This document shows, one piece after another, positions 1 through 10,752 of a stretch of 64,000 bases of DNA (its first letter is position 1; the number at the start of each line of letters is the position of its first letter). A program made the translations under genes and the position numbers. The stretch spans positions 186,001 to 250,000 of the forward strand of contig JACKLP010000003.1 in assembly GCA_024235875.1 (NCBI GenBank), written 5' to 3'. Below the pieces are notes generated by a model, which made no database searches, was not told the origin of the DNA, and saw only the letters and a list, made by a program, of their open reading frames with translations. Source of the DNA: Burkholderiaceae bacterium (GTDB taxonomy: Bacteria > Pseudomonadota > Gammaproteobacteria > Burkholderiales > Burkholderiaceae_E).

Positions 1-125
1 ATGCGCACGCGGATAGGTCCAAAGTGGCGGGTCTGCCAGTAGGCTTTGCCAGTCTCGCCCGGGTGTTCAGTTCTCTGGACCGAAGCCCAATCGGTCGTTC
101 CGAAAGGAATGCCGTGCATGTCCAT
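1..125 (-). CDS. DHCW-motif cupin fold protein, N-terminal part
   Basis: The reverse strand from the ATG at 125 reads 41 codons to the window edge, beginning MDMHGIPFGTTDWASV and continuing through EHPGETGKAYWQTRHFG. This matches the N-terminus of small DHCW-motif cupins (about 110 aa), whose N-terminal strand has the pattern IPF.TTDW...E.TEH.GETG.A.WRT..FG.IRVR. The DHCW signature itself would lie beyond the left edge. A second in-frame ATG lies at 119. No strong ribosome binding site is visible, so the exact start is uncertain. The family has no firmly assigned reaction. It is transcribed in the same direction as gyrB but separated by over 500 bp and a terminator. Confidence 0.72.
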   Translation of the reverse strand, partial: MDMHGIPFGTTDWASVQRTEHPGETGKAYWQTRHFGPIRVR

Positions 126-702
126 GTTGTTCGATGCTTCTGGCGGCTTGATGGGAGTGATCAGTAGAGCATCACAGCGCCGTGTGTTGGCTGTGTTGCC
201 TAACTTAATATATAAAAGGTCTCTGGTCCCATTATCGGACTCGCTTGACGGATAACCTGGCCGTCATTTATCCCCAAAACCCTTGGCGGGCGCGGCTTTC
301 CAGCGACCTTGCCACAATTTGTCCAGGTATAACCAATTCGTCAAATCCATCATCCCGGCGGGTTTGGACTCGTCTCGGAACCCAGTCTCGACCGGTGCAG
401 CAAAGCGCTGGATATCCTGGTTATCGTCACGTTATCCGTCAGCCATGGTCGATGGCCGCGTTGGCGGGACACGGCTTCCTGGTAGATCGTCTGCCTCTGC
501 CGGGCGGTGGTCAAGACGACGTCCGGTCGGTTGCCGCATCGTTTCGTCGCGTCCAATTCTCGCTACCCAAGACGGGTGACGTCGGGGGCTGTCTCCCGGG
601 CCGGCCGGTCTGCGGCGGGCCCCAGAAACAAGAAAGGCCCCTTTCGGAGCCTCTCTCGCGTTCACCCGCACCGCCTCGCAGCAGCGCCGAAACCCCTACC
701 CC
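126..702. other. Intergenic region between the cupin gene and gyrB
   Basis: This 577-bp stretch holds no gene I can support. It contains an AT-rich patch around 207-222 with the core ATATATAAAA, five TTATC motifs between 232 and 440, and the gyrB terminator at 625-651. Several open frames exist on both strands, but none has a ribosome binding site or recognisable protein similarity, and the leftward frame 432-671 begins inside the terminator. Confidence 0.5.
625..651 (-). terminator. Rho-independent terminator of gyrB
   Basis: On the minus strand, about 50 bp after the gyrB stop, GGCTCC pairs with GGGGCC around a GAAA tetraloop (one G-U pair). It is followed by the T-rich run TTTCTTGTTTC. 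This is a good intrinsic terminator for the dnaA-dnaN-gyrB unit. Confidence 0.8.
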
Positions 703-3204
<2,502 letters not shown>

Positions 3205-3212
3205 CGAGTTTC

Positions 3213-4322
3213 TCAGATGCGCATCGGCATGACGACGTACTTGAAGCTGTCGTCGCCGGGAACGGTGATCAGGGCACTGGAATTGGCGTCACCGAAATCG
3301 ATGCGCACGTTCTCCACCTTGAGGTTGGCCAGCACGTCTTGCAGGTAGCTGACGTTGAAGCCGACCTCGAGCGTATCGCCATCGTAGGTGGCGTCGATCT
3401 CCTCGATCGCTTCTTCCTGCTCGGCGTTGGTGATCTGGATCTTCAGCCCGTCTTCGGACAGCGACAGGCGCACGCCCTTGAACTTGTCCGACGTCAGGAT
3501 GGAGGCCCGCGACAGGGACGCGGCCAGCGCGTCGCGCGCGATGTCCAGGTGGCGCACGTAGCCGGTCGGGATCACGCGCTGGTAGTCGGGGAACTTGCCC
3601 TCGACCAACTTGGAGAGCATCTCGACCTCGGCGAAGCGGAAACGCACCTGGTTGGCGGCCACGTCGATCTCGACGAGCTCGTCGGTGTCGGAGAGCAGGC
3701 GCTGCAGCTCGAGCACGGTCTTGCGCGGAATGATGACTTCCTGGCGCGCGAGATCGGCGCCTTCGATCCTGGCCTCGCAATAGGCCAGGCGGTGGCCATC
3801 GGTGGCGACCACGCGCACGTGCTCGCCATCGGTTACCAGCAGCATGCCGTTGAGGTAGTAGCGGATGTCTTGCTGGGCCATGGCGAAATGCACCATGTGC
3901 AACAGGTGCTTGAGCCGGTTCTGCGGCAGCGAGAACGAGGCATTGACCTGCTCGGCCGGCGCAACCGTTGGAAAGTCTTCGGCGCCCAGGGTCTGCAGCG
4001 AGAAGCGACTCTTGCTGGCATTGATGGTGGCCTTGCGATTGGCCAGCGAGATCGAGACCTCGCCGTCATCGGGTAGCGCGCGAAGAATGTCGAGCAGCTT
4101 GCGCGCGGAGACCGTGGTGCGTGCCGATTCGGCATCGCCGCCGAGCGAGGCACTGGTCGTGATCTGGATCTCGACGTCGGTCGCCAGGAAGGAAAGCGTG
4201 TCGCCTTCCTTGCTCAGCAGGATGTTGGCCAGGATCGGAAGCGTGTGTCGGCGCTCGACGATGCCGGCGACGGTTTGCAGTGGCTTCAGGATCGCGTCTC
4301 GCGTTGCCTTGATCAGAAGCAT
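3213..4322 (-). CDS. dnaN: DNA polymerase III beta sliding clamp
   Basis: This 369-aa protein is the ring-shaped processivity clamp of the replicative polymerase. The start MLLIKATRDAILKPLQTVAG at 4322 is preferred over the longer open frame (to 4523) because it gives the family length and has AGGA about 10 bp upstream; the 67-residue extension is low complexity and covers the dnaA-dnaN spacer. Typical features include RRHTLPILANILL near the N-terminus and the C-terminal Y..MPMRI (here VVMPMRI). The gene lies between dnaA (264-bp gap) and gyrB (8-bp gap) on the same strand. Confidence 0.97.
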   Translation of the reverse strand: MLLIKATRDAILKPLQTVAGIVERRHTLPILANILLSKEGDTLSFLATDVEIQITTSASLGGDAESARTTVSARKLLDILRALPDDGEVSISLANRKATINASKSRFSLQTLGAEDFPTVAPAEQVNASFSLPQNRLKHLLHMVHFAMAQQDIRYYLNGMLLVTDGEHVRVVATDGHRLAYCEARIEGADLARQEVIIPRKTVLELQRLLSDTDELVEIDVAANQVRFRFAEVEMLSKLVEGKFPDYQRVIPTGYVRHLDIARDALAASLSRASILTSDKFKGVRLSLSEDGLKIQITNAEQEEAIEEIDATYDGDTLEVGFNVSYLQDVLANLKVENVRIDFGDANSSALITVPGDDSFKYVVMPMRI

Positions 4323-4587
4323 TTCTTTTATTTCCTGTTGCTGCTGTTTGCTGTACGGGGCCCAAGTCTGTGGATAGCTTGGCCAAACGACGAAGGGATG
4401 CGGCTTGTCAGGCGTTTTCGGGCTGTGAAGAAGGTGCGCGAAACGGCTGAACAGCGGGGAGAACTTTGGCGCTTTCGGACGTGGGGCCAAAGTTGTTCCA
4501 TGGTGCGTGGCGCTTGCACGCAAGTTGTCATGGGCTCGTCCACGAGTTGTTCTGCGCGTTCTTCACAACTTGTTCTTGGCTCCGTGT
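4323..4587. other. dnaA-dnaN spacer with two DnaA-box-like sites
   Basis: This 265-bp spacer contains CTATCCACA on the minus strand at 4369-4377 (8 of 9 against TTATCCACA) and TTCTTCACA on the plus strand at 4559-4567 (fits relaxed TTNTNCACA). There is a T-rich patch next to dnaN. It may hold regulatory DnaA sites or part of an origin. Two imperfect boxes are weak evidence. Confidence 0.35.
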
Positions 4588-6039
4588 TCATCCGCGCAAG
4601 GTCTGTTCGAGGACATGCATCTGGCGGTTGAAGTCCTGGTCGTGTTGGCGCAGATCGGCGATCTTTCGACAGGCGTGCATGACGGTGGTGTGATCGCGCC
4701 CACCGAAGGCCTCGCCGATCTCCGGGAAGCTCTTCTGGGTCATTTCCTTGGCGAAGTACATCGCGACCTGGCGCGCCCGCGCGATGTTGGCCGGGCGACG
4801 CTTAGAGTACATGTCGCCGACCTTGATCTTGAAGTGATCGGCGACAGTCTTCTGGATGAACTCGACGGACACCGGTGCGCGATTGATGTTGAGCAGGTCG
4901 CGCAAGGCGTCGCGCGCGAGCTCGATCGTGACCGGCGTGTGCCGGAAGCGCGCAAACGCGATGACGCGCAACAACGCGCCCTCGAGTTCCCGGACGTTCG
5001 AGCGCAGGTTCTTGGCCACGAAGAAGGCCACGTCTTCAGGCAGGTGGGTGCCGGAGACCTCGGCCTTCTTGAGCAGAATGGCCACCCGCATCTCGAGCTC
5101 GGGCGGTTCGATCTCGACGATCAGGCCCGAGCCCAGGCGCGAGACCAGGCGATCCTGGAATTCGCTCAGGTCGCGCGGGTAGGTATCGCTGGTGATGACC
5201 AGTTGCTTGCGCCCGGAGATCAGGGATTCGAAGGTGTAGAAGAACTCTTCCTGCGTGCGCTCCTTGCCGCTGAGGAACTGGATGTCGTCGATCAGCAGCA
5301 GGTCGAGTTGCTGGTACTTCTGCTTGAATTCCTGCGGCGTCTTGCGCTGGATCGCGCGCACCATCTCGTCGAAGTACTCTTGCGACTGCACGTAGCGCAC
5401 CCGGGTGCGCGGATTGCGTTCGCAGATCGCATTGCCGACGGCATGCAGCAGGTGGGTCTTGCCCAGTCCGACCCCACCATAGAGAAACAGCGGGTTGTAG
5501 GCGGTACCGGGTTGCTCCACCACTTGCAGTGCGGCGGAGATCGCGATCTGGTTGGCCTTGCCGTGGACGAAGCTGTCCAGGGTGAGGTCGGTTCGCAGCG
5601 TGACACCCGTGGCCGGCGGCGAGGGCGGCGCCTTGGGCGCGGCGACTGCCGCCTGGCCGGCCGCCGTTGGCTCGAGCAGTGGGATCGGTTCGTCGTAGGG
5701 ATCGTGATGACCGGCCGGGCGGGGGCCGGGTACCGAGGTGGCGGGCGCGACCGTAACGCTTCGGGCCGGGGTCGGCGGGGCGGCCTCGGCAGCCTGCGAG
5801 ACCAGTTCGAAGCGAACGTCGGCGTTCGGGTTCCAGGTCTGGCGCGCGAGTTCCGCCAGCCGATCACCGAACTGGGAGCGTACCCAGTTCAGCTTCAGCG
5901 GATTGCGAACGCCAATACGAAGCAATTGCTCACTTTCATCGTACCCAAGAAAAACCAGCGGTTTGATCCAGGGCTTGAATTGTTGCGGCGGAAGCTCGTC
6001 CTGAAGCTTGGCGACGCAATCGAGCCAGCGATCACTCAT
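4588..6039 (-). CDS. dnaA: Chromosomal replication initiator DnaA
   Basis: This 483-aa AAA+ protein binds DnaA boxes at oriC and opens the duplex. The start MSDRWLDCVAKLQDELPPQQ at 6039 matches the domain I start of the family; the 78 upstream codons of the open frame cover the promoter region and are rejected. Domain I (about 1-90) is followed by a Pro/Ala-rich linker, then the AAA+ core with Walker A GGVGLGKTHLLHAVG, Walker B LLLIDDIQFL and sensor motifs. Domain IV has the DnaA signature GGRDHTTVMHAC for DNA binding. It heads the dnaA-dnaN-gyrB unit and diverges from rpmH. Confidence 0.98.
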   Translation of the reverse strand: MSDRWLDCVAKLQDELPPQQFKPWIKPLVFLGYDESEQLLRIGVRNPLKLNWVRSQFGDRLAELARQTWNPNADVRFELVSQAAEAAPPTPARSVTVAPATSVPGPRPAGHHDPYDEPIPLLEPTAAGQAAVAAPKAPPSPPATGVTLRTDLTLDSFVHGKANQIAISAALQVVEQPGTAYNPLFLYGGVGLGKTHLLHAVGNAICERNPRTRVRYVQSQEYFDEMVRAIQRKTPQEFKQKYQQLDLLLIDDIQFLSGKERTQEEFFYTFESLISGRKQLVITSDTYPRDLSEFQDRLVSRLGSGLIVEIEPPELEMRVAILLKKAEVSGTHLPEDVAFFVAKNLRSNVRELEGALLRVIAFARFRHTPVTIELARDALRDLLNINRAPVSVEFIQKTVADHFKIKVGDMYSKRRPANIARARQVAMYFAKEMTQKSFPEIGEAFGGRDHTTVMHACRKIADLRQHDQDFNRQMHVLEQTLRG

Positions 6040-6152
6040 TCTGGGCTGGTGTCTCAGGGCTCCGGGCGGGCCGGGAGAGCCCGGGGGACCGATCGGAAAA
6101 GGTCGAAGGAATCGGGCGGATCGAACGACTCCGACCGTCCCGCCAATCAGAC

Positions 6153-6158
6153 ATTTTA
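6153..6158 (-). promoter_or_regulatory. Possible -10 element for dnaA
   Basis: TAAAAT on the minus strand lies 114 bp upstream of the chosen dnaA start, in an otherwise GC-rich spacer. No convincing -35 hexamer lies 16-18 bp further upstream, so this is only a candidate. Confidence 0.3.
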
Positions 6159-6180
6159 CCCCGCGAATCGCGCGGCGGCG

Positions 6181-6221
6181 ACAGTGTCTTGTTGACACTG
6201 TCATACCGACTACGTTGTAAT
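6181..6221 (+). promoter_or_regulatory. rpmH promoter overlapped by a palindrome
   Basis: A perfect TTGACA (6192-6197) is followed after 18 bp by TGTAAT (6216-6221), 5 of 6 to the sigma-70 -10 consensus, 51 bp upstream of rpmH. The -35 lies inside an inverted repeat with perfect 8-bp arms, ACAGTGTC (6181-6188) and GACACTGT (6194-6201). This looks like an operator placed over the promoter between dnaA and rpmH. Confidence 0.7.
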
Positions 6222-6272
6222 CGAAGGCTTTTTTCGATTTCCGAATCGACGGACACCCGACGGACACTGGCA

Positions 6273-6407
6273 ATGAAACGTACCTATCAACCCTCGGTCA
6301 CGAAGCGCAAGCGCACGCACGGATTTCGCGTGCGCATGAAGACTCGCGGCGGCCGGGGCGTCATCCGCGCGCGGCGCGCGAAGGGTCGCAAGCGTCTGGC
6401 CGTCTGA
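6273..6407 (+). CDS. rpmH: 50S ribosomal protein L34
   Basis: This 44-aa, Arg/Lys-rich protein begins MKRTYQPSVTKRKRTHGFRV and ends GRKRLAV, the canonical L34 sequence and length. An in-frame upstream extension to 6189 exists but would run through the promoter, so the ATG at 6273 is used. It is the first gene of the rpmH-rnpA-yidD-yidC-mnmE cluster. Confidence 0.98.
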   Translation: MKRTYQPSVTKRKRTHGFRVRMKTRGGRGVIRARRAKGRKRLAV

Positions 6408-6419
6408 GCCGGATCCGCT

Positions 6420-6445
6420 GGCCAAGGATCGGTCGATCCCTGGCC
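6420..6445 (+). promoter_or_regulatory. Hairpin between rpmH and rnpA
   Basis: GGCCAAGGATCG and CGATCCCTGGCC form a 12-bp stem with one mismatch around a 2-nt loop, just after the rpmH stop. No T-run follows, so it is more likely a processing or attenuation structure between L34 and RnpA than a full terminator. Confidence 0.4.
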
Positions 6446-6579
6446 CCATCTTCCCGACGGCATCCGCCGACACGGGAGTCGACCCGCACCGACGCGGGCA
6501 AGGCCGATCCGAGTGAGCCGACTCACCCGACTCACCCGAACCGGTTTCGGGCCGGGCCGGTTCGGATGGACCTTCCGAA

Positions 6580-6960
6580 ATGGCACGATCGGCAAGAAGC
6601 AAGGCACTGGCGAGCGAGCACTTCCAGCTCTCGCTTCGGCGCTTGCATGATGCGGGCGCGGAATCTCACCCGCTCTGGCTCGGCGTGCCCAAGAAGCTGC
6701 TCAAGCGCGCCGTGGATCGAAACACGCTGCGGCGCGTGGCGCGTGAGTCCTGGCGGGCCGCGAGTCGATCCGGCCCGGACATGAGCGGACCGGGGCCGGT
6801 GTTGCTGCGCCTGGTTCGTCGCCCCGCGAGCTTCGCGCAGATGCCCCAGTCGCAGCGCAAGCGCGCATGGCGTGCCGAACTCGACGCCCTGTTCACCCAG
6901 GCGGTTCTGGCGCGCTCGGCTAAGATCGCGCCTGGCATCGCAAGGAGGCCGACTGCATGA
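6580..6960 (+). CDS. rnpA: Ribonuclease P protein component
   Basis: This 126-aa basic protein is the protein subunit of RNase P, which matures tRNA 5' ends. The family helix KKLLKRAVDRNTLRRVARESWR corresponds to the RNR motif (usually R.V.RN..KR..RE..R). The N-terminal part is divergent, and the call rests on this motif, the length and the invariant position between rpmH and yidD. Its stop overlaps the yidD start (ATGA), indicating translational coupling. The spacer to rpmH is 172 bp, longer than usual. Confidence 0.88.
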   Translation: MARSARSKALASEHFQLSLRRLHDAGAESHPLWLGVPKKLLKRAVDRNTLRRVARESWRAASRSGPDMSGPGPVLLRLVRRPASFAQMPQSQRKRAWRAELDALFTQAVLARSAKIAPGIARRPTA

Positions 6961-7304
6961 TGCGGACCATCCTGACCGGACTCATTCGTGTCTATCGCCT
7001 TGCGATCAGTCCGGTGCTGCCGCCGTCTTGCCGCTTCTATCCCAGTTGCTCCGAATACGGCATCGAAGCAATCCAGCGCCATGGCGCGCTTCGTGGAGGC
7101 ATACTCGCGGCTTGCCGCGTGGGGCGCTGCCATCCGTGGAACGACGGTGGCGTCGACGAAGTGCCGGTGGAGACACCGAGTTTGAGGTCCTTGTGCCTTT
7201 GTCGCGCGCATCGCGCGTCGCCACGGGTGCAGGAGCAGCGTGCGATGGGCACGTCGATGAACCGGGTGGCCGATGCCGCCGACGCGAGCGGGCCTGTTCG
7301 CTGA
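6957..7304 (+). CDS. yidD: Membrane protein insertion efficiency factor YidD
   Basis: This 115-aa protein contains the full YidD signature: an N-terminal amphipathic segment (LIRVYRLAISPVLPPSCRFY), the cysteine motif PSCSEYGIEAI, and RCHPWNDGGVDEVP. YidD works at the inner membrane with YidC. The family is usually 70-90 aa; here about 45 residues follow DEVP, rich in Arg, Ala and Ser and without recognisable features. The start overlaps the rnpA stop by 4 bp, and yidC begins 59 bp downstream. Confidence 0.93.
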   Translation: MMRTILTGLIRVYRLAISPVLPPSCRFYPSCSEYGIEAIQRHGALRGGILAACRVGRCHPWNDGGVDEVPVETPSLRSLCLCRAHRASPRVQEQRAMGTSMNRVADAADASGPVR

Positions 7305-7363
7305 TCGTGATCAGCGCTGGTCCGACCCACAGTTGAAACAACGATTCGATCAAGACTGAAGCA

Positions 7364-9136
7364 ATGCAGATCCAGCGAACGATCCTGTGGATCATCTTCT
7401 CGATGTCACTCCTGTTCCTGTGGGACAACTGGCAGCGCCACAACGGCAAGCCCACGATGTTCGGGCAGTCCAAGCCGGTGGCGACGCAGGCGGCCGATGG
7501 CGGCGGTGGCAAGCCGGGTGAGAAGCCGTCCGCCCCGCAGGCCGGCTCGGGCGCCGATTCGGCTGTGCCGAATGCCGCCGTCGCGCCGGCCACGGTACCG
7601 GCCGCGGGATCGCAGTCGACTGGTGCACCGGCAACGACGTCGGCGCCAGCCGGGGCAGGGCGGATGCTCACCCTCGAGAACGACGTGATTCGCCTGAGCA
7701 TCGGCACCGTCGGTGCCGTCGTGCACCGGGCCGAGTTGCTGCAGCACAAGGAGATCGACAGCCGTGATGTCGTCGATACCCTCAAGGCGGCCGTCCTGGG
7801 CGGGCCCAAAGCGCGCACCGACCTGGGCAACGTGGTGCTGCTCAGCGACAACAGCAAGGAAACCTATATCGCGCAGACCGGCCTGATCGGCGCGCCCACG
7901 GGTGCCAGCTTTCCGACGCACCGGGTGCCGATGCAGGTCGCGGCGGGCCCGGCACGAAACGACGGCCAAAGCAGCGTGACCCTGGTGGCCGAGAGCGGGG
8001 GTGTCAAGCTGACCCGGCGCTACACGCTGGAGCCGGGATCCTATGTGCTGAAGGTGCGCGACGAGGTCGCCAACGTCTCGGACAAGACCGTATCGCCCAC
8101 CCAGTACATGCAACTCACGCGCGACGACCACAAGGCGCCTGGCGACTCCAAGTTCTACAGTACCTACACCGGGCCGGTGGTCTACAACGAGGAAGGCAAG
8201 TTCCAGAAGGTCTCGTTCGACAACATCGCCGAGGGCAAGAAGGACTTCGAGCGCAAGACGAACGACGGCTGGGTCGGCATGATCCAGCACTATTTCGCGT
8301 CGGCATGGATCCCGGCCGAGAAGCTGCCGCGCGAGTTCTACGGCGCGAAGGTCGGCGACAAGCTCTACTCGATCGGCATCAAGAGCCCGATCGGCGAGAT
8401 CGCGCCGGGCGCATCGGTCGCCCGCGAGATGCAGCTCTATGTCGGGCCGCAGGACCAGCGCGTGCTCGAGAAGCTCGCCCCCGGCCTGGACCTCACGGTC
8501 GACTATGGCTGGCTCACCGCCGTGGCCAAGCCGATCTACTGGTTGCTCGAGCAATTGCACAAGGTCGTCGGCAACTGGGGCTGGGCGATCGTGCTGCTGA
8601 CGCTGATCATCAAGACGCTGTTCTTTCCGCTGCAGGCGGCGAGCTATCGCTCGATGGCTCGCATGAAGGCCGTCACGCCGCGCCTGCAGGCGATGCGAGA
8701 GCGCTATGGCGAGGATCGCGCCAAGCTGAACCAGGCGATGATGGAGCTCTACAAGCAAGAGAAGATCAACCCGCTCGGCGGCTGCCTGCCGATCGTGGTC
8801 CAGATCCCCGTGTTCATCGCGCTGTACTGGGTGTTGCTCGCGTCGGTCGAGATGCGAAATGCGCCATGGCTGGGTTGGATCACCAACCTGGCGGCGCCCG
8901 ACCAGTACGGCATCCTGCCGTTGATCATGGCGGCCTCGATGTTCGTGCAGACGATGCTCAATCCGAAGCCGCCCGATCCGGTGCAGGCGAAGATGATGAC
9001 GCTGATGCCGATCGTGTTCTCGGTGATGTTCTTCTTCTTCCCGGCGGGCCTGGTGCTGTACTGGCTGGTGAACAATCTGTACTCGATCGCCCAGCAGTGG
9101 GTGATCACGAAGAAGATCAACGCGCCGAAGAGCTAG
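7364..9136 (+). CDS. yidC: Membrane protein insertase YidC
   Basis: This 590-aa inner-membrane insertase assists SecYEG and inserts small membrane proteins. An N-terminal anchor (MQIQRTILWIIFSMSLLFLWDNW) is followed by a Gly/Ala/Pro-rich linker, the large periplasmic beta domain (about 100-370), and the conserved C-terminal core beginning WGWAIVLLTLIIKTLFFPLQ. That core has KEKINPLGGCLPIVVQIPVFIALY-type sequence and a last segment FPAGLVLYWLVNNLYSIAQQW. Order and length are typical for proteobacteria. mnmE starts 6 bp after its stop. Confidence 0.98.
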   Translation: MQIQRTILWIIFSMSLLFLWDNWQRHNGKPTMFGQSKPVATQAADGGGGKPGEKPSAPQAGSGADSAVPNAAVAPATVPAAGSQSTGAPATTSAPAGAGRMLTLENDVIRLSIGTVGAVVHRAELLQHKEIDSRDVVDTLKAAVLGGPKARTDLGNVVLLSDNSKETYIAQTGLIGAPTGASFPTHRVPMQVAAGPARNDGQSSVTLVAESGGVKLTRRYTLEPGSYVLKVRDEVANVSDKTVSPTQYMQLTRDDHKAPGDSKFYSTYTGPVVYNEEGKFQKVSFDNIAEGKKDFERKTNDGWVGMIQHYFASAWIPAEKLPREFYGAKVGDKLYSIGIKSPIGEIAPGASVAREMQLYVGPQDQRVLEKLAPGLDLTVDYGWLTAVAKPIYWLLEQLHKVVGNWGWAIVLLTLIIKTLFFPLQAASYRSMARMKAVTPRLQAMRERYGEDRAKLNQAMMELYKQEKINPLGGCLPIVVQIPVFIALYWVLLASVEMRNAPWLGWITNLAAPDQYGILPLIMAASMFVQTMLNPKPPDPVQAKMMTLMPIVFSVMFFFFPAGLVLYWLVNNLYSIAQQWVITKKINAPKS

Positions 9137-9142
9137 GAGGCG

Positions 9143-10564
9143 ATGCACGACGAGCGCCCGATCTGCGCGATCGCGACGCCGCCCGGGCGGGGCGGCATCG
9201 GCGTGGTGCGGGTCTCGGGCCGGAAGCTCGAGACCCTCATCGAAGCGATCCTCGGGCAAGCGCTGGTCGCGCGGCGCGCAAGCTACCTGCCGTTTCGTGA
9301 CGCCGCGGGTGGCGTGATCGACCAGGGGCTCGCGATCCACTTCCCGGCGCCGCACTCCTACACCGGCGAGGACGTTCTCGAGCTGCAGGGGCACGGCGGG
9401 CCGGTGGTGATGCAATTGCTGCTGGCACGGGTGCTCGAAGCCGGCACGGATGTCGGCATCCGCCTGGCGTCACCGGGCGAATTCACCCAGCGTGCCTTCC
9501 TCAACGACAAGCTCGACCTGGCGCAGGCCGAGGCGGTCGCCGACCTGATCGACGCGAGCACCGTCCAGGCGGCGCGCTCGGCCAGCCGCTCGCTGGCGGG
9601 CGAGTTCTCGCGCCGTGTGCATGAACTGCGTGATGCGCTCGTGGACCTGCGCATGCTGGTCGAGGCCACGCTCGACTTCCCGGAAGAGGAGGTCGACTTT
9701 CTGGAAAAGGCGAATGCCGGTGGCCAGCTCGGCCGCATCCGCGAGCAACTCGAGATCACGCTGGCGCAGGCGAAGCAGGGCGCGCTGTTGCGCGACGGCA
9801 TGAACGTGGTGCTGGTGGGCGAGCCCAATGTGGGCAAGTCGTCCTTGCTCAATGCGCTGGCCGGGGCCGAGGTGGCGATCGTCACGCCGATTGCCGGCAC
9901 CACGCGCGATCGCATCGCGCAGGCGATCCAGATCGACGGGGTGCCGGTCAACGTCATCGATACCGCGGGCCTGCGCGACGAAAGCGCGGCCAGCGACGAG
10001 GTCGAGCGCATCGGCATCGAGCGCACCTGGGCCGAGATTGGCAAGGCGGACGCGATCCTGTTGCTGGCCGAGGCGCCGGCCGAAACCGATGCGACGCTCG
10101 AGCTTGGAGGGCATGACACGGGTTCGAGCGTGTCGATCGCCGCGCGCGTGCTCGCGCACATCGAGGGCGCGGTGCCGGTGGTGCGCGTGTGGAACAAGAT
10201 CGACCGGGTGGGCCGCCCGGCCGGCGTTCGAAGCGATGAAGGCAAGGGCGAGCGCGAAGTCTGGATCTCGGCCAGGACCGGCGAGGGACTCGAGGGGCTG
10301 CGCCGGATGCTGCTCGAGCTCGCCGGCTGGCAGGCCGCGGGCGAATCGCAATTCATCGCGCGCGAACGTCACCTGGTGGCACTGCGCGCGGCGCGTGCCC
10401 ACGTGTTGCAGGCGGGCGAACACGCGTTGGCCGATGGCGTGGGGCTGGAGCTTCTGGCCGAAGAGTTGCGCTTGGCGCAGGAACGGCTCAACGAGATCAC
10501 GGGCGAGTTCTCGGCCGACGACCTGCTGGGGGTGATCTTCAGTCGCTTCTGTATCGGAAAGTAG
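9143..10564 (+). CDS. mnmE: tRNA uridine-5-carboxymethylaminomethyl GTPase MnmE
   Basis: This 473-aa GTPase acts with MnmG to modify U34 of tRNAs. The N-terminal formyl-THF-binding domain begins DERPICAIATPPGRGGIGVVRVSG and includes SYTGEDVLELQGHGG. The G domain has G1 GEPNVGKSSLLNALAG, G3 DTAGLRD and G4 NKID. The C-terminus ends FCIGK with the catalytic Cys. GGAGG lies only 2 bp before the ATG, unusually close. The last 18 bp are the core attachment site of the downstream element. Insertion leaves the protein intact because the left core keeps the final codons and the TAG. Confidence 0.98.
   Translation: MHDERPICAIATPPGRGGIGVVRVSGRKLETLIEAILGQALVARRASYLPFRDAAGGVIDQGLAIHFPAPHSYTGEDVLELQGHGGPVVMQLLLARVLEAGTDVGIRLASPGEFTQRAFLNDKLDLAQAEAVADLIDASTVQAARSASRSLAGEFSRRVHELRDALVDLRMLVEATLDFPEEEVDFLEKANAGGQLGRIREQLEITLAQAKQGALLRDGMNVVLVGEPNVGKSSLLNALAGAEVAIVTPIAGTTRDRIAQAIQIDGVPVNVIDTAGLRDESAASDEVERIGIERTWAEIGKADAILLLAEAPAETDATLELGGHDTGSSVSIAARVLAHIEGAVPVVRVWNKIDRVGRPAGVRSDEGKGEREVWISARTGEGLEGLRRMLLELAGWQAAGESQFIARERHLVALRAARAHVLQAGEHALADGVGLELLAEELRLAQERLNEITGEFSADDLLGVIFSRFCIGK
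10547..10564 (+). repeat. attL core repeat
   Basis: TTCTGTATCGGAAAGTAG encodes the last five residues of MnmE (FCIGK in frame) and its stop. It is repeated with one mismatch at 31720-31737, in the same orientation, which defines the left edge of the element. Confidence 0.93.
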
Positions 10565-10570
10565 TTTGAG

Positions 10571-10674
10571 CGTTCAGGAGGCTTCAGGAGGCGTCAGGAG
10601 CTGCGCTAACTCACTGATTCTTTGACGGAAGATCGCGTCAGGAGGGGTCAGGAGGACTCAGGAGATGTCAGGGA
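10571..10674 (+). repeat. TCAGGAG direct repeats in the left arm
   Basis: Seven close copies of TCAGGAG or TCAGGG lie in two clusters (about 10574-10600 and 10638-10672), most spaced 9-10 bp apart. They sit between the attL core and int. The position and one-turn spacing suggest arm-type binding sites for integrase or excisionase. Confidence 0.55.
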
Positions 10675-10684
10675 AGCGCAACCA

Positions 10685-10752
10685 TTTTGACCCCATGGGT
10701 GACCCCATGGCCTACTATCGAGGGGTCAGGCGCCACCTCCATGGGGTCAAAA
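10685..10752. repeat. Inverted repeat directly before int
   Basis: TTTTGACCCCATGG (10685-10698) and CCATGGGGTCAAAA (10739-10752) are perfect 14-bp arms, with a further GACCCCATGG just after the left arm. The right arm ends at the base before the int ATG. The 14-mer TTGACCCCATGGGT (10687-10700) recurs at 31651-31664 beside attR. A role in int autoregulation or in the recombination complex is likely but inferred. Confidence 0.6.
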
